Positions 1 to 11,609 of a DNA stretch of 64,000 nt are shown here, piece by piece. The notes below the pieces were generated by a model, which saw only the letters and a program-made list of their open reading frames with translations, did no database searches and had not been told where the DNA came from. The stretch lies in contig QXEO01000727.1 in the NCBI GenBank assembly GCA_007115705.1, positions 501,772 to 565,771 of the forward strand, given 5' to 3'. A program made the translations under genes and the position numbers. This DNA comes from Dactylis glomerata. Taxonomy: Eukaryota > Streptophyta > Magnoliopsida > Poales > Poaceae. Numbering within the stretch: the first letter of the stretch is position 1; each line of letters opens with the position of its first letter.

Positions 1-163
1 TCCTTCTAGCCGCAGTCATGCATGCCCACAGTCCGAGCTGCTTGACAGATAAGAGCTTGGGGCAAAATAATGTAGATCTTGCTAGTAGATCCCTTCCAAA
101 AAAATCTTCAGAACATGGTACAAAGCTTGGGAGGGTGCCGGGTGCGGTGGCCCCCTTGGCTTG
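1..163. other. Left-edge intergenic sequence
   Basis: No convincing coding region, RNA gene or repeat structure is seen here. It flanks a small MITE. Confidence 0.5.
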
Positions 164-249
164 TACTCCCTCTGTTCCATATTAGTTGTCACTGCAATGT
201 GTTCAGATACATTCGAATAAATGACAACTAATATGGAACGAAGGGAGTA
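164..249. mobile_element. Stowaway MITE
   Basis: An 82-bp palindromic element (166-247) begins CTCCCTCTGTTCC and ends in the near-perfect reverse complement GGAACGAAGGGAG. It is bordered by a TA dinucleotide on each side (164-165 and 248-249). TA duplications and CTCCCTCCGT-type ends define the Tc1/Mariner-related Stowaway MITEs of grasses. The inverted arms reach at least 24 bp inward, leaving only a short loop. It is non-coding and depends on transposase in trans. Confidence 0.9.
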
Positions 250-769
250 CTAAGCTCTGCCATTGCTCGACGCCCACAAAGTTGATGACCTTCTCGTTGC
301 CGATGCCTCGCCTGACCTGGACTTTGTGTCAGAGGAGAGGGGAAGTGGCATGGTGGTAGGTGTTCGTCGCAACAGGTGACGTCCACTTCATCAGCCTCCT
401 CTACATCTTTGTTAAGTCCTTGTGCTGTTATGTCCTCATGCTACGACCAATCGGGGCTAATCAATATATTTATTTGAATATAAACTTCTGTGTATAACGA
501 AAATATATTGGATTCAAATTTGTGACCACAACGTGTGATGAATAGTTTTGGGAATTTGATTTTTCAAGACCTAACTGCTCTTCGTGTAATAATAAGATTT
601 GGAATTCTCTCACGGGCTTGTAGAACTTCTCACCTTTGAACCACCATAAGCAGCCATCTACAAAAAGATAAATTCGCAAAAATGCATCATCTATTGCAAA
701 AAAATCCATAAATTTATTTAACATAGAACATCATGCACTGTTCGACACTTCAATATAGGACACCATGCA
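250..769. other. Intergenic sequence left of the nested block
   Basis: No supported gene. Positions 720-765 contain short repeated phrases resembling AACATAGAACACCATGC. Related copies in the same orientation appear at 31978-32035, just right of the Mutator-like element. The large nested block therefore seems to have landed inside a small pre-existing repeat. Confidence 0.5.
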
Positions 770-778
770 AAAAATTAA
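770..778. repeat. Left 9-bp target duplication of the MULE
   Basis: AAAAATTAA immediately outside the left end, matched exactly at 31925-31933. Confidence 0.85.
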
Positions 779-1155
779 GAGTAATTTCCGATTTTTACCC
801 CTTAGTTTGACGTTTTTTACACTAATTACCCAATTTAACAACTTTTCATCCTAATTACCCCATTTATTGAAAATCTTGCCACTTTTTACCCTCTAAGATA
901 ATTTGATCATTCTGGCCTGTGCATTCTGGCTGTCAAGTCGATATGGCGCGCCACATAGGCGGTTTGCCTCCTGGTGGTCTTGTTCTGGTTCACCTCCAAT
1001 AAATCATTCGATCTGCCTATATGTAGTCTGCCAGTTTTGTTCTCACAGCACCAATCATGTTCCATTTGGGACAAACTAATTTTCTCAAGGTACTCGCTCA
1101 ACTCAGTCTATGTTAGTTCGGCAAGGACTGGACTTCACTGCAGTCTACAACAATA

Positions 1156-1380
1156 CACTAGTGGGGACGGGGCCTCCAGTCCCGGCCCGTAAGGGGCTTT
1201 AGTCCCGGTTTGCAAACCGGGACCCTAGCCGCGGGACTAAAGGCTGAACCTTTAGTCCCGGCCCGCTTACCAGCCGGGATTGGAGGGTGTCCACATGGGC
1301 ACCTCGGAGCGAATCAGGGCCAGGACCTTTAGTCCCGGTTTGTAACACAGACCGGGACTAAAGGGCATCTGCAGTTTTTT
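1156..1380. repeat. Left subterminal repeat array of the CACTA
   Basis: Alternating copies of TTTAGTCCCGG and CCGGGACTAAAG occur about six times, several paired as hairpins (for example 1197-1242 and 1328-1363). In the Spm system, subterminal motifs of this kind bind the TnpA protein and bring the ends together. Binding here is inferred from position and repetition only. Confidence 0.8.
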
Positions 1381-1586
1381 GTTTTTTGCTTTAGGGTTTT
1401 AGGGTTTAGGGGTTTTAGGTGTTCGGGGAATTAACGTGATGCCTCGTTTGGTGCCTTGGTGTTCGGGAATTAGTTTATGCATATATATAAGATTAACTTA
1501 TCTTACAAGCGAGCATATATATACAATTATATGGAGATCAGAATTATCGGGACAAGAGCCCGTCTATTCGATTACATGGACCAACA
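1381..1586. other. Spacer between CACTA left end and ORF2 stop
   Basis: Contains GTTTTAGGG-like words and AT-rich sequence. It is likely the 3' untranslated region of ORF2. Nothing else is recognisable. Confidence 0.4.
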
Positions 1587-2934
1587 TCAGTAATGGCCCC
1601 TAGCTACACTAAATCGTCCTTTGTCGTCTATAGCTTCTATCCTCAGAAAGGCCGCTAGCTCCTCTGCAACAGCAATCGCGCGTTGCTCTGGTAGGTACTT
1701 CTCCCGCATGGCCGTGTACTATATAAGAAGAGGAGATGAATATGAATATCAATCATGATAACAAAGAATGACGAGTAAAAATAGAGGTGTGAATGTTTAT
1801 TGCTTACATCGTATCTGTAATCCTTGTGCTCAGAGGTAAACGTGCGAATGGTCTCGCAAACATAGTATCCACATAGATGCGTCCCCCGTGGCTGCTGGTC
1901 GCACTTTACGAGAATAGAATATATATAATCAAAATAATAATCTAGCATTACAAATGTATTGAAAATAGAAGTATATCATACTACTACTTACCTGAGCCGC
2001 TCTAAAGGTCAGCTTCTCATCCCGGATACCGGGAGTCACGCACTTGAACCGCTTCCAAACCCTGCCCGATAAGGAAAATGATTTGCTAAGTTTTTCATTA
2101 ATTGATATATCAGAAAATCATCAAAAGAGACCGATAGAGCGCAAGAATGATTGAAATTACCCTTGGAGCATGTCCTGCAGGCTTTGGAACTGTTCCAAGG
2201 GTCTCGATAATGGGTCGAAGGCATCAACTCTTCCCTTATCAATTTGAATGTCCAACAGAATCCAGTGGAAGCTGCACATATATATATATATATGTGTCAG
2301 TAACTTATCAATAACACTCATAAGTGAATGGACACAACAGAGTAAGACCCTCACTTGAAGTTGCATGGAAACAGTATGTGGTCACAGAAATTTTGATCTG
2401 TTAGAAACCTTAGAAGGTTTTCCTCTGTCTCCTTGGGGTTATCAGTTAGCGTCTTTATATGTATTTTATCTGGGTCAATAAACCCAATATTTAGGATGTT
2501 CCTACTTTTACATTCCAGAATCTTCATTCTGCATAATAGAGTACAAGTCAGAACGGAACATGTTATATGTAGACAATGAATTGAAATAACTGATCAAGTT
2601 ATATGTAGACAACGAATTAAAAAACTTACAGACAATAGCAACTCATAAGCGATTTGTCGAGGGCGTCGGCATTGTACATCTGGAAGAGTTCATCAAAGTC
2701 GACATGGATGTCTTCGGGGCGGCCGTAGTACTCCCGTGGGACACGCGCCACGATCATCGTTCTCCCATTCTTTGATACACTTAAGTACCATGTATGCAAG
2801 TAACGCATATTTGTTGGGAGATCATCCAACTTATCTTTGCTGACCAAAGGCGCTCCCATGACAAACTGTGGCTTAGGGGCTACCACAACCTTGGGTAACC
2901 TGTCGTCTTGGGAAGCCAGAACGTCTTCAACCGG

Positions 2935-5370
2935 TGAAAGGACACAGATGTCGCCTAGAGGGGGGGGGGTGAATAGGCGATTAAAACTTTTATGAAAGGC
3001 TTGTACAAATGCGGAAATAAACTAACGTTTAATTTGACAAGCTTACAAAACCTAATAAACTAGGCTCACCTATGTGTACCAACAGCTTATGCTAAGCAAG
3101 ACAAGTAGCAAGGTGATAGCAAGATATATAACTTTAAGCACGATGGCTATCACCAATGTAAAGTGCATAAGTAGTGGAGCTCGGATAAGAGTTACCGAGG
3201 CACGAAGGAGACGAAGATGTATCCCGAAGTTCACTTCCAAAGGAAGCTAGTCTCCGTTGGAGAGGTGTGGTGGCTTAATGCACTCCGAACGCCACAAAGG
3301 CCTCACCTTGAGATGTGGTAGCACAATGCTCACCAAATGCCACAAAGGCTCACCTCAAGATGCGGAGGCACGCTACGCACCGAACGCCACAAAGGCTCAC
3401 CTTATTCTCCTCGTGCCCTCGCACAAAGCAAGATGCCATGATCCACTATGGGACACTTGAGGGCGGTCACCGAACCCGTACAAGCTTGGGGCAATCTCCA
3501 CAACTTAATTGGAGGCTCCCAAGAATCGCCACAAAGGCACCACAAAGGTTGGGGAATCTCCACAACTTAATTGGAGGCCCCAAGTATATGCCACAAAGGC
3601 CACTAAGCCGTCTAGGGTTCCAAGAACCCAAGAGTAATAAGCTCACAACTTCCACTTACCGAATCTCCGAGGAGAACTCAAACCGATGCACCAAATGCAA
3701 TGGCAAGAGCACACAAAGTGCTCAAATCCTTCTCACTCAAATCCTACCAAAGCAACTAATGCTATGGAGAGATATGAGAGGAAGAACAAAGGAAATCCAC
3801 AAAGAACTCCAAGATCTAGATCCAATAGGTTCCCCTCACTTAGAGGAGATTTTGATTGGTGGAAGGATAGATCTAGATCTCCTCTCTCTTTTCCCTCAAG
3901 AAGATGCAAGAATCATTGGAGGGATTGAGAGATAGAGCAAAGCTTCAAGGTCAACAATGGAGGAGAGAGAGAATGAAGCCAGCCCAGCCCAAGGAGGAAG
4001 AAGGGGGCCTTTTATAGGTCCCCCACGAAAACTAGCCGTTGCTGGGCACTTACCCCGGAGTCTCCGGCCTTTGGAGGGCGGAGACTCCGGGCAGGGGCTA
4101 AAAAGCCTCCGCCCCCATCTCTGCACTGAGCGACACCTCGAGTTTTCGAGGTCCGGAGACTTGGGCCGGAGTCTCCGGTCCCTAGGGGCCGGAGACTTTG
4201 ACCTGGAAAAGTACCCGGAGGTTCCGGGCCAAATCTCCGGACGAAAAAAGGCGAAAACACATTTTGGGCCGGAGTCTCCGGCCCTACGAGGCCGGAGTCT
4301 CCGGCCCTACGAGGCCGGAGTCTCCGGCCCTGGAAAAGGCAGAAACAGCTGAAACCAAAACGACCATAACTTGAGCATCCGGACTCCGTTTTTGATGATC
4401 TTGAGCTCGTTGGAATCACAACAACGAGCTCTATAAGAATATGCATAGAAACATCATAGTCCAACAAGTGAGGATAAAACCACATGATGAGAGGTTTGAC
4501 CTCTCTTCAAAGACGAACCGGTAAAACCTCCAAACACCAAAAACTCAATAAGTGTTTCATGCAAAATCCGTTTTTGATGAGCTAGAGCTTATCATGGAAA
4601 TAACCACAAGCTCTAGAACCTCACATAGATAAAAGCCAAATAAGAACCAAGAAAGATGATGCCAAGAATGCAAAGGTTTGAGCTCTCTTCGAATGATGCG
4701 ATTAAGTTACTCACTCGAGAGCCCCTCTTGATAGTACGGCTACCAATCCTATAACCCGGTCTCTCAACTAACATCATGAGACCGATAAGAAAGAAACCCT
4801 ATCAATATCATACCTTTGCCTTGAGCAAAATCCACTTGATCTAGATGATAACCGTCTTGTCTTCCTCAAGTTGGAACACCTTTCTTGATCTTGCTTGCTT
4901 GGTGAAGTCTTGCGAATTGCTCCCCCATACACCACTATGGGAAAGACTCTCTTTAAGCATATCTTCACTTATCCATGATCACAATATATATGGCAAGCTT
5001 CAAGCATATGATCTCTTCTAGATTCCATCTTGAACTTGCGCTTCGGCTTGATCAATTCTTGAATCAACTCTTCTTTCTCCACAATGATGGTGTCTTGAAG
5101 ATTCACATGAGTGCTCACTCAATCTTATTCTTCAAGACACACTTGATATAGGCTCAACTAGTTTATGATCAATCTTTGGATAACTACTTGAATAACACCT
5201 TGGCCATCACATAATCTTCTTCATTGTCTTCTTCATACAACCTTGAAACCAACAAATGGTTCAAGCATTGTCTATGGACAAGCCCTACAAATATAACTTA
5301 ATGAAAACATTAGTCCATAGGGATTGTCATTAATTACCAAAACCACACATGGGGGCTCCATGCTCTTTCA
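2935..5370 (-). repeat. Sirevirus 3' LTR
   Basis: 2436 bp, the partner of 11610-14022. A cluster of CCGGAGTCTCCGG-type palindromes spans about 4055-4330. One 23-bp unit there is present one time more than in the 5' LTR. Confidence 0.92.
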
Positions 5371-5385
5371 ATCTCCCCCATTTTG
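5371..5385 (-). promoter_or_regulatory. Polypurine tract of the Sirevirus
   Basis: On the minus strand AAAATGGGGGAGAT abuts the 3' LTR, as expected for plus-strand DNA priming. Confidence 0.85.
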
Positions 5386-8300
5386 GTAATTGATGACAAT
5401 CTCTTTGAGAGGGTTTATATAATGAATTTAAAGAACCAAAATGGTTGCACTAACATCAAATACTACAAAAGTATGTGATATTAGTAGAACCACCATATAT
5501 AGAGCAAACTCCCCCACAATCTATGCACGTGTGAATGATCTTGATTTCATTGCATATATTGCCAACGAAGGTTGTTGGTGGAGTTTCCTCTATATACTCA
5601 ACCATGCAAAGTATGAAAGGCAAATGCTTAAGAACAAAACCAAAGCATAAAACCCAATTCCCTTTAAACCCTCGAAACTTCTCCCCCATTGGCACCAATT
5701 GCCGAAATGGGCGGAAAAACTTAGAAGGCCAATATAGTGAGAGTTCCTCCATAATGTGTGCACAAACAAAAAGTATAATTGAAAACATATGCACATATCC
5801 AAATATGAAAACTCGGAGGAAATCAACCTATATTGAGGATCAAAGATTGCAAATAAAATAAGATCACATGGTGGATAAACTTCAACAAATGAAGAGAGCA
5901 ATCAATCGATCCAAAGAACAAATTGAATAAATATATTATGATAAGACCAAAAGGGTGCTCTAAATAATATGAGGAAGCTCCCCAAGGTTTGTGTACAAAA
6001 TATTCTATTTGAATTAAAGTATAAGGTGCACAAACATGGAATCATCACTCCCTCAATATTATTCAAAACAAAATGATACCAAGTGAAGTCAAATACTATG
6101 ATGACCGCAAAATGGTGCTTTAAATGAAATGAGGAAGCTCCCCAAGGTACGTGCAAAAAATGGAATGTTTGCATTTGAATACAATTTGCACAACATGGAA
6201 TCCTCACTCCCTCAATAACATTTAAAACGCAACCATTTGCAAGAGATCATAGAGGAGAAATTAAGCTTAACACTAGCTTTAAACGAATGGTTGAGCAACA
6301 AGCAAGGGACAACATATTAAAAGGCTCAACCAAAGGAATGTGTGATATGAATGACAAAGCATATTATAAGACTAATACAAGGTTAAGCATAGAGCATCCA
6401 CATAGTCTTTAATGAATGAAATTGCTTAGCATTCCATCCCAACACATAAGGTTCAAATAAGATATCAAATAAGGAGATATCATCTCTCATGTGTATAAGT
6501 TTCTAAGTAGACAACATCACAAAGATAATTATCACAAAGAAACATGTACACATAAAATAGATATTAAGAATAGAACATGATATCCAAAATGAAGTCATGC
6601 AATATACCAATGAGAATTTTTGCTTTTAAAGCACGGCCAAAGGCTCAAATTTTCTTATCGTATATTGATGAACTTCAACCACAAACAAGTCAAAGACATC
6701 ACAAATATCAACAAGGGAAAGAAGATAGTTGGGATGCTTTGAGAAAAGCAACAAGTATCACAAAGATGAATACCAAAAGAAAGTAATAAATTTGCACTTT
6801 CAACCATATTGCACATGTGAGAACTTGAGGAATTGATATGCAATAAAGTTGCTAAATTGACATATATGGGATAGGAGAATCATGAGCATGATTTTATATG
6901 TTCCCAATAATATGCACTCATCTCAAATTACTCACAATTGGAATAAAGAGGTTTCATTAAGACCTTTGCAAGAAGCACAACATTTGCAAATAATGATTTT
7001 CCATGCCATGAAACAACCTACACAAGGTTGGATACTAGAAAAGTATGCATGATAAGATACTTGTTATCGAGATATTAAAGGTAGGATGTAGTAGATAGAA
7101 GTTCTTCAATAATCCTAGCTTGCCTCAAATTATCATTTAGTCACCACTTCATCCTTATTATTGAGACAAGCACCAATATATCTTCATGTACCTAAAACAA
7201 AGTTCAAGTACAAGATGGTCCCCAAACTCATTGGGTCCAAAGTAGTTAGGAACTACAACATATAGGACAAACTCCACATAAATATGTGCATATATAAATG
7301 AAATTGAATTTCATGCACATCTTAGCCGATTTAGGATTTGATGAAGCTTCTCCTATATATTAGATCAAAGAAAGCAAAAGCATGCCATACAATATACATT
7401 TAGTAAATATGCATGCAGAAGACTTTCAAGAGCCAAAGGAGATACAATTTGGACAAAACACCAAGAAGGACAAGCGAGCACACGAAATTGTGAAGCTACA
7501 AAAGGTTGTCCAAATTATATCAAAGAATCAAATCAACACAAGATTGACTCCAAAGTTCAACTAGTGAACTAAGCAAAAGCCAATGAGCATAAAGGATAAC
7601 TAAAACACACATGCTCAAAGACATATCTCATTTTTAGAGTGAAAAACAAATTACAAGGAATGAGATAAGCAACTCCCAAAGAGAGCAAGGTTCCAACAAC
7701 AAACCAAACTCTCCACACTTTTTATGATGGCACACTAAGTACCAAAAAGAAAAGATTTGACTTCCAACAATAATCAAAACCAATTGAAATAAGCAGAAGA
7801 GTGTGTTATAACAAATATAGGAGAGCTCCCCCAAGATTAGTGCATTATTTATGATTTTGCATTTGAATACAAAATGCACACAAATGGGATCATCACATCT
7901 ACCTACATAGAAATAACACAAAATAAGTTCAACCAAATCAAATAGAATCACAAGAGTCAAGAAAGACAATGGGAGTTAAAGCAAATACATTTCTTGGCGA
8001 GAGATAAGGCAATTAAAAGCAATAGCCAAGGTGAAGATGATCAATATAAAAAATACCACATGATAGATTACCAATTTTCCAAGGAGAAGAGGTATATGGA
8101 GTTATTTCCGGTGGTAGTTTACACATAAATCCAAGATCATCTTCACAACAAATGAGCATATGAAAAGGATAAGAATTAAGCACCATGCCAAACAAAGATA
8201 TTCTTGATAGACTCAAATAGTTAAACAATCACGCAAAGCAATGATTAGGATAGCCTGAAGCAAATGGTTTTCCAACTTTGATGTAGTATTCCACATTTTA

Positions 8301-9191
8301 GGAAAACCCTATCAAGAAAGTATCTCACAAACAAGATCCAAAACAAGAGCAATAAACAATTTGGCAAATTTGAACTTGTTCGAGAAAACATGCCACATAG
8401 AAGCAAGATAATTTACAATATCGACACTATGTGACACAACCTCAAATATACACATTTCATGGATTTGTAATATGCACACAGCACAATACTCCCCCATAAT
8501 GTGATAAAACAATTTTCAAATAAGTTGTTAAAGTCAATTTCCATAGGGCTCGGAAATTCCGAGGGGGACCGGAGTCTCCGAGGTTGAACCACCGGAGTCT
8601 CCGGGGTAGAACCAACGGAGTCTCCAAACCTAGAAAATTAAACTTTACCAACAAGAGGCAAATAGAATCCAACAAGATGATTAATGGACATTATAGAATT
8701 TGAATTTCTCATGAAAATGACATACCACATAGAGACTAGATAATCTTTAAATATCAACACTAAGTGGTATTCCTCATGTACACACATTTTTAGGATTGTG
8801 AAGTGCCAAAGCATATCACTCCCCCAAAATGGGATGGTCCATTAATCACTCCCAAGAGCCAAGAAGATAGATCAAGATGCAATAGGCTCAACAGTAACAA
8901 CCATACATGGTGTGCAACCAACATGCACATAATTGATTACTCAAAATAAAGCAAGTAGGGAGCACAACATATACAAACACATGCAAGATACAAAACCAAA
9001 CACATGCAAAGGGGAGAGTAACTTTCAATGTAGATAAGTTGAATACATGTTACCGCAAGGAGGAACAATGGATATATGATAGAAATAAAATAATCCAATT
9101 GACTTGACTTGAGACAATATAATTAATGAAGATCCCTTAATTCTTCATGATATAGCCAAGTCTCCAATGCCCTCCATTAGACACCTATTGA
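5386..9191 (-). repeat. Non-coding 3' interior of the Sirevirus with repeated polypurine-like motifs
   Basis: About 3.8 kb of A-rich sequence where pol would be expected. No conserved protease, integrase or reverse transcriptase motif is found in any frame. At least seven polypurine-like runs of form GGGGGAG or GGGGAGCTTCC (minus strand) lie near 5510, 5682, 5973, 6138, 7828, 8490 and 8820. Three sit in related blocks of roughly 160 bp beginning near 5965, 6130 and 7825. Three CCGGAGTCTCCG-type motifs like those of the LTR occur at 8560-8630. Multiple polypurine tracts upstream of the 3' LTR are a described Sirevirus feature. Confidence 0.75.
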
Positions 9192-11567
9192 TCAAGTTTT
9201 GGCTTGTTGGTCCCCAACCAAGTTGTGTCCTAAGAGGTTAGTCACAATAGGTTTGGCAACCCAAATGGTTCTTTTCTTGACACCACTTTGAGTACCAACA
9301 AATTTGGCAAACACATTTCCAACCTTATCCTTGCAAAGTGAATAAGCATCATTGATTATGATAGGGTTGGATGAGTTACCAATAGAGCAAGTAGAAGAAA
9401 GGTGACCCTTCTCACGGCATATGTAGCAAGATCTTATCTTTCCTTTCTTCTCATTTGATTTCTCCACAATGGGAGCATTGGGTTGATTCTTCTTAGGAGG
9501 AAGCTTTTCTTCATCTTGAGGAAGGACTTGAGTTTGAGCTTGAGGCCGCTTCCCTTGTTGCTTCTCACTTAGATGCTTCTTCTTCAATGGGCAAGACCTA
9601 ACATGATGCCCTTCAATTTTGCACTTGAAGCAAACAATCTTGGCCGGATCCTTGACTTGCTCTTGGCCCTTCTTCTTCTTGAAGAGTTTGGACTTCTTCT
9701 TATTGTTGGAGATAAATCCAAGTCCACTCTTGTCATTGGGGGATTTTTGTGCACTCAACATCTTGTCAAGTTTGGACTTCCCTTCATGACTTTTTACCAA
9801 GTCTTTCTTCAACAAAGTGACTTGGGCCTCGAGCTCTTTAATTTCCTCTACATGGTTAGTTACAACACAAGTACTAGAGGAAGTAGAAGCTATATTGTTA
9901 GAGCAACAAGGCAAGGAGAGTAATTCATCACAAGGTGTAGCAATAGTATGAGTGGATGAATTACAAGGACTAGCACATGTCAATATAGCATTTTGGGAAG
10001 TAGTGCTAGTGACCATATGAGGTTCACAAGATGTTACCTTTGTAGACATATCCTCATAAGCTAACTTTAGGCGAGCATGGGACACTAGAAGATCCTCATT
10101 AGAGCTAGATAGCTTTTCATGACTTTCTTCCAATATCCCATACTTGCTAGTTAGCAACTCAAGTTGAGCCCTTAGCTCAACATTCTCCTTCAAGATAGAT
10201 GCTTCACAAGAAGTAGAGTTAGTAGCACAAGCATCATGATTAACCGAAAGAGGAGAAGGCAACTTGGAACACTCTTTTAAATAAGAAGCTTTTAGTTGCT
10301 CATGTGACTCGGTGAGTTTGGTGAGCACTCCCTCAATGTCCCTAGAGCCATTTTTTAGGTGCTCAACATCCTCAAGAAGTTTAGCATTAACAAAAACAAG
10401 CTTATCATTTTTTAATTTTAAATCATTTGCCACCTCAAGAGCTCTATCATGGGTTTCCTTTACTCTAGACAATTCTAGAGTAAAATTCTCCTCAAGAGCT
10501 TTGTTGGTGCTTTGTTCTTTTAAAAGAGTCTTTTTAAAATCATTGGCAAGACTATGAAGATTCTCAATAGTTTCTTCTTGCTCTTCGTCATGAGATTGAA
10601 GCTCAACAATAATTTTTTGGCTCTCAATAGCAGCAACCAAAATATGAACGAAGTTAGAGCAAGCAATTTTGTTCTTACCAATAGTATGAAAGACTATTTC
10701 TCCCTTCCTTTTTAAAGAGGCAACATAATCATCCTCTTCTTCATGATCACTAGATATAGTGGATTCCAAAGAAGGAGTTACCTTTGAATCCCTAGCCATA
10801 AGACATATGTGGGAACCAAGAGATGATGATGAGGATGAATTACTTGAAGCTCCAATCAAAACTTTGTCTTGGCCAATAGAATCTCTGGTTTCCTCTACAT
10901 TGTTAGCCACACAAAGACTAGAGGAAATAGAGGCATTTTTATCATGGCCACTAGACAGAGCAAGCATATCATCATGAGATTTATTTAAGCAACTTACACA
11001 TGATATGCAAGGACTAACACAAGCATGTAATGCATTTATGGTGCTAGAAGTGTTAAAGTCCAAAGATGAAGCATTGCAATGAGATCGAGATGAATGATTA
11101 TCAGAAGTAAGCTCACTATCAACATTGCAATTTCCATCACCACTCACCATGTCATTACCTTGTGTCTTGCCACACATCGGTGAAGTGGAAGAAAGTTCAT
11201 CACGGCCGGAAGTGGAAGGAATACACTCCTCCTCAATAAACTTGGACACATCATATTTTTCTTGAAGCTTTGTCCATAACTCATGAGCATTCCGAAAAGG
11301 CATAACGGACGTCACAACTATAATGCTCACAACATTGGATAAGACATTAATAGCTTGAGCATTGAGATAAGAGTTCTTCTCATCCTCTAAAGATAGATTT
11401 TTGGGATCCTTAGGAGGAGAAAAACCCATATCTACAATTCGCTCTATATTTGGGTCCATGACCCGAAAATGATTAAGCATGCGAATTCTCCAAGTATCAT
11501 AATTTGTGCCATCGAATATAAAAGTGTCATTGTGCACTAATCCCCTAGCCGACATCTTTGCTCGCAA
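9192..11567 (-). CDS. gag: Sirevirus gag polyprotein
   Basis: A single open frame of 791 codons beginning 22 bp after the primer-binding site. The N-terminal 120 residues resemble the Copia gag head (FDGTNYDTWRIRM, then ELWTKLQEKYDVS). A Ser/Cys-rich stretch follows, then a long coiled coil of Leu/Glu/Lys heptads (about residues 300-500), another Ser-rich stretch, and a basic C-terminus with two zinc knuckles of form CX2CX4HX4C at about 646-659 and 714-727. Gag forms the particle and binds the RNA. Sirevirus gags are known for coiled coils, but this one is unusually long. The frame ends after a TIWV-type motif where protease would normally follow. No stop or frameshift is visible, so it may still be translated. 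Confidence 0.88.
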   Translation of the reverse strand: MRAKMSARGLVHNDTFIFDGTNYDTWRIRMLNHFRVMDPNIERIVDMGFSPPKDPKNLSLEDEKNSYLNAQAINVLSNVVSIIVVTSVMPFRNAHELWTKLQEKYDVSKFIEEECIPSTSGRDELSSTSPMCGKTQGNDMVSGDGNCNVDSELTSDNHSSRSHCNASSLDFNTSSTINALHACVSPCISCVSCLNKSHDDMLALSSGHDKNASISSSLCVANNVEETRDSIGQDKVLIGASSNSSSSSSLGSHICLMARDSKVTPSLESTISSDHEEEDDYVASLKRKGEIVFHTIGKNKIACSNFVHILVAAIESQKIIVELQSHDEEQEETIENLHSLANDFKKTLLKEQSTNKALEENFTLELSRVKETHDRALEVANDLKLKNDKLVFVNAKLLEDVEHLKNGSRDIEGVLTKLTESHEQLKASYLKECSKLPSPLSVNHDACATNSTSCEASILKENVELRAQLELLTSKYGILEESHEKLSSSNEDLLVSHARLKLAYEDMSTKVTSCEPHMVTSTTSQNAILTCASPCNSSTHTIATPCDELLSLPCCSNNIASTSSSTCVVTNHVEEIKELEAQVTLLKKDLVKSHEGKSKLDKMLSAQKSPNDKSGLGFISNNKKKSKLFKKKKGQEQVKDPAKIVCFKCKIEGHHVRSCPLKKKHLSEKQQGKRPQAQTQVLPQDEEKLPPKKNQPNAPIVEKSNEKKGKIRSCYICREKGHLSSTCSIGNSSNPIIINDAYSLCKDKVGNVFAKFVGTQSGVKKRTIWVAKPIVTNLLGHNLVGDQQAKT

Positions 11568-11591
11568 GGCGGTGAAGCCTAAAATGAGAGA

Positions 11592-11607
11592 CCTAGCTCT
11601 GATACCA
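11592..11607 (-). promoter_or_regulatory. Primer-binding site of the Sirevirus
   Basis: On the minus strand TGGTATCAGAGCTAGG follows the 5' LTR after two bases. This is the standard plant Copia site complementary to initiator methionine tRNA. It fixes the element's orientation as minus. Confidence 0.9.
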
Positions 11608-11609
11608 AT

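Noticed and set aside
3257..3935. Open frames of 67-206 codons in the Sirevirus LTR, repeated at 11932-12610 and 61587-62265
   Set aside because: They stay open in all three places because the LTR sequence is near identical. No domain is seen, and the strand is opposite to gag.
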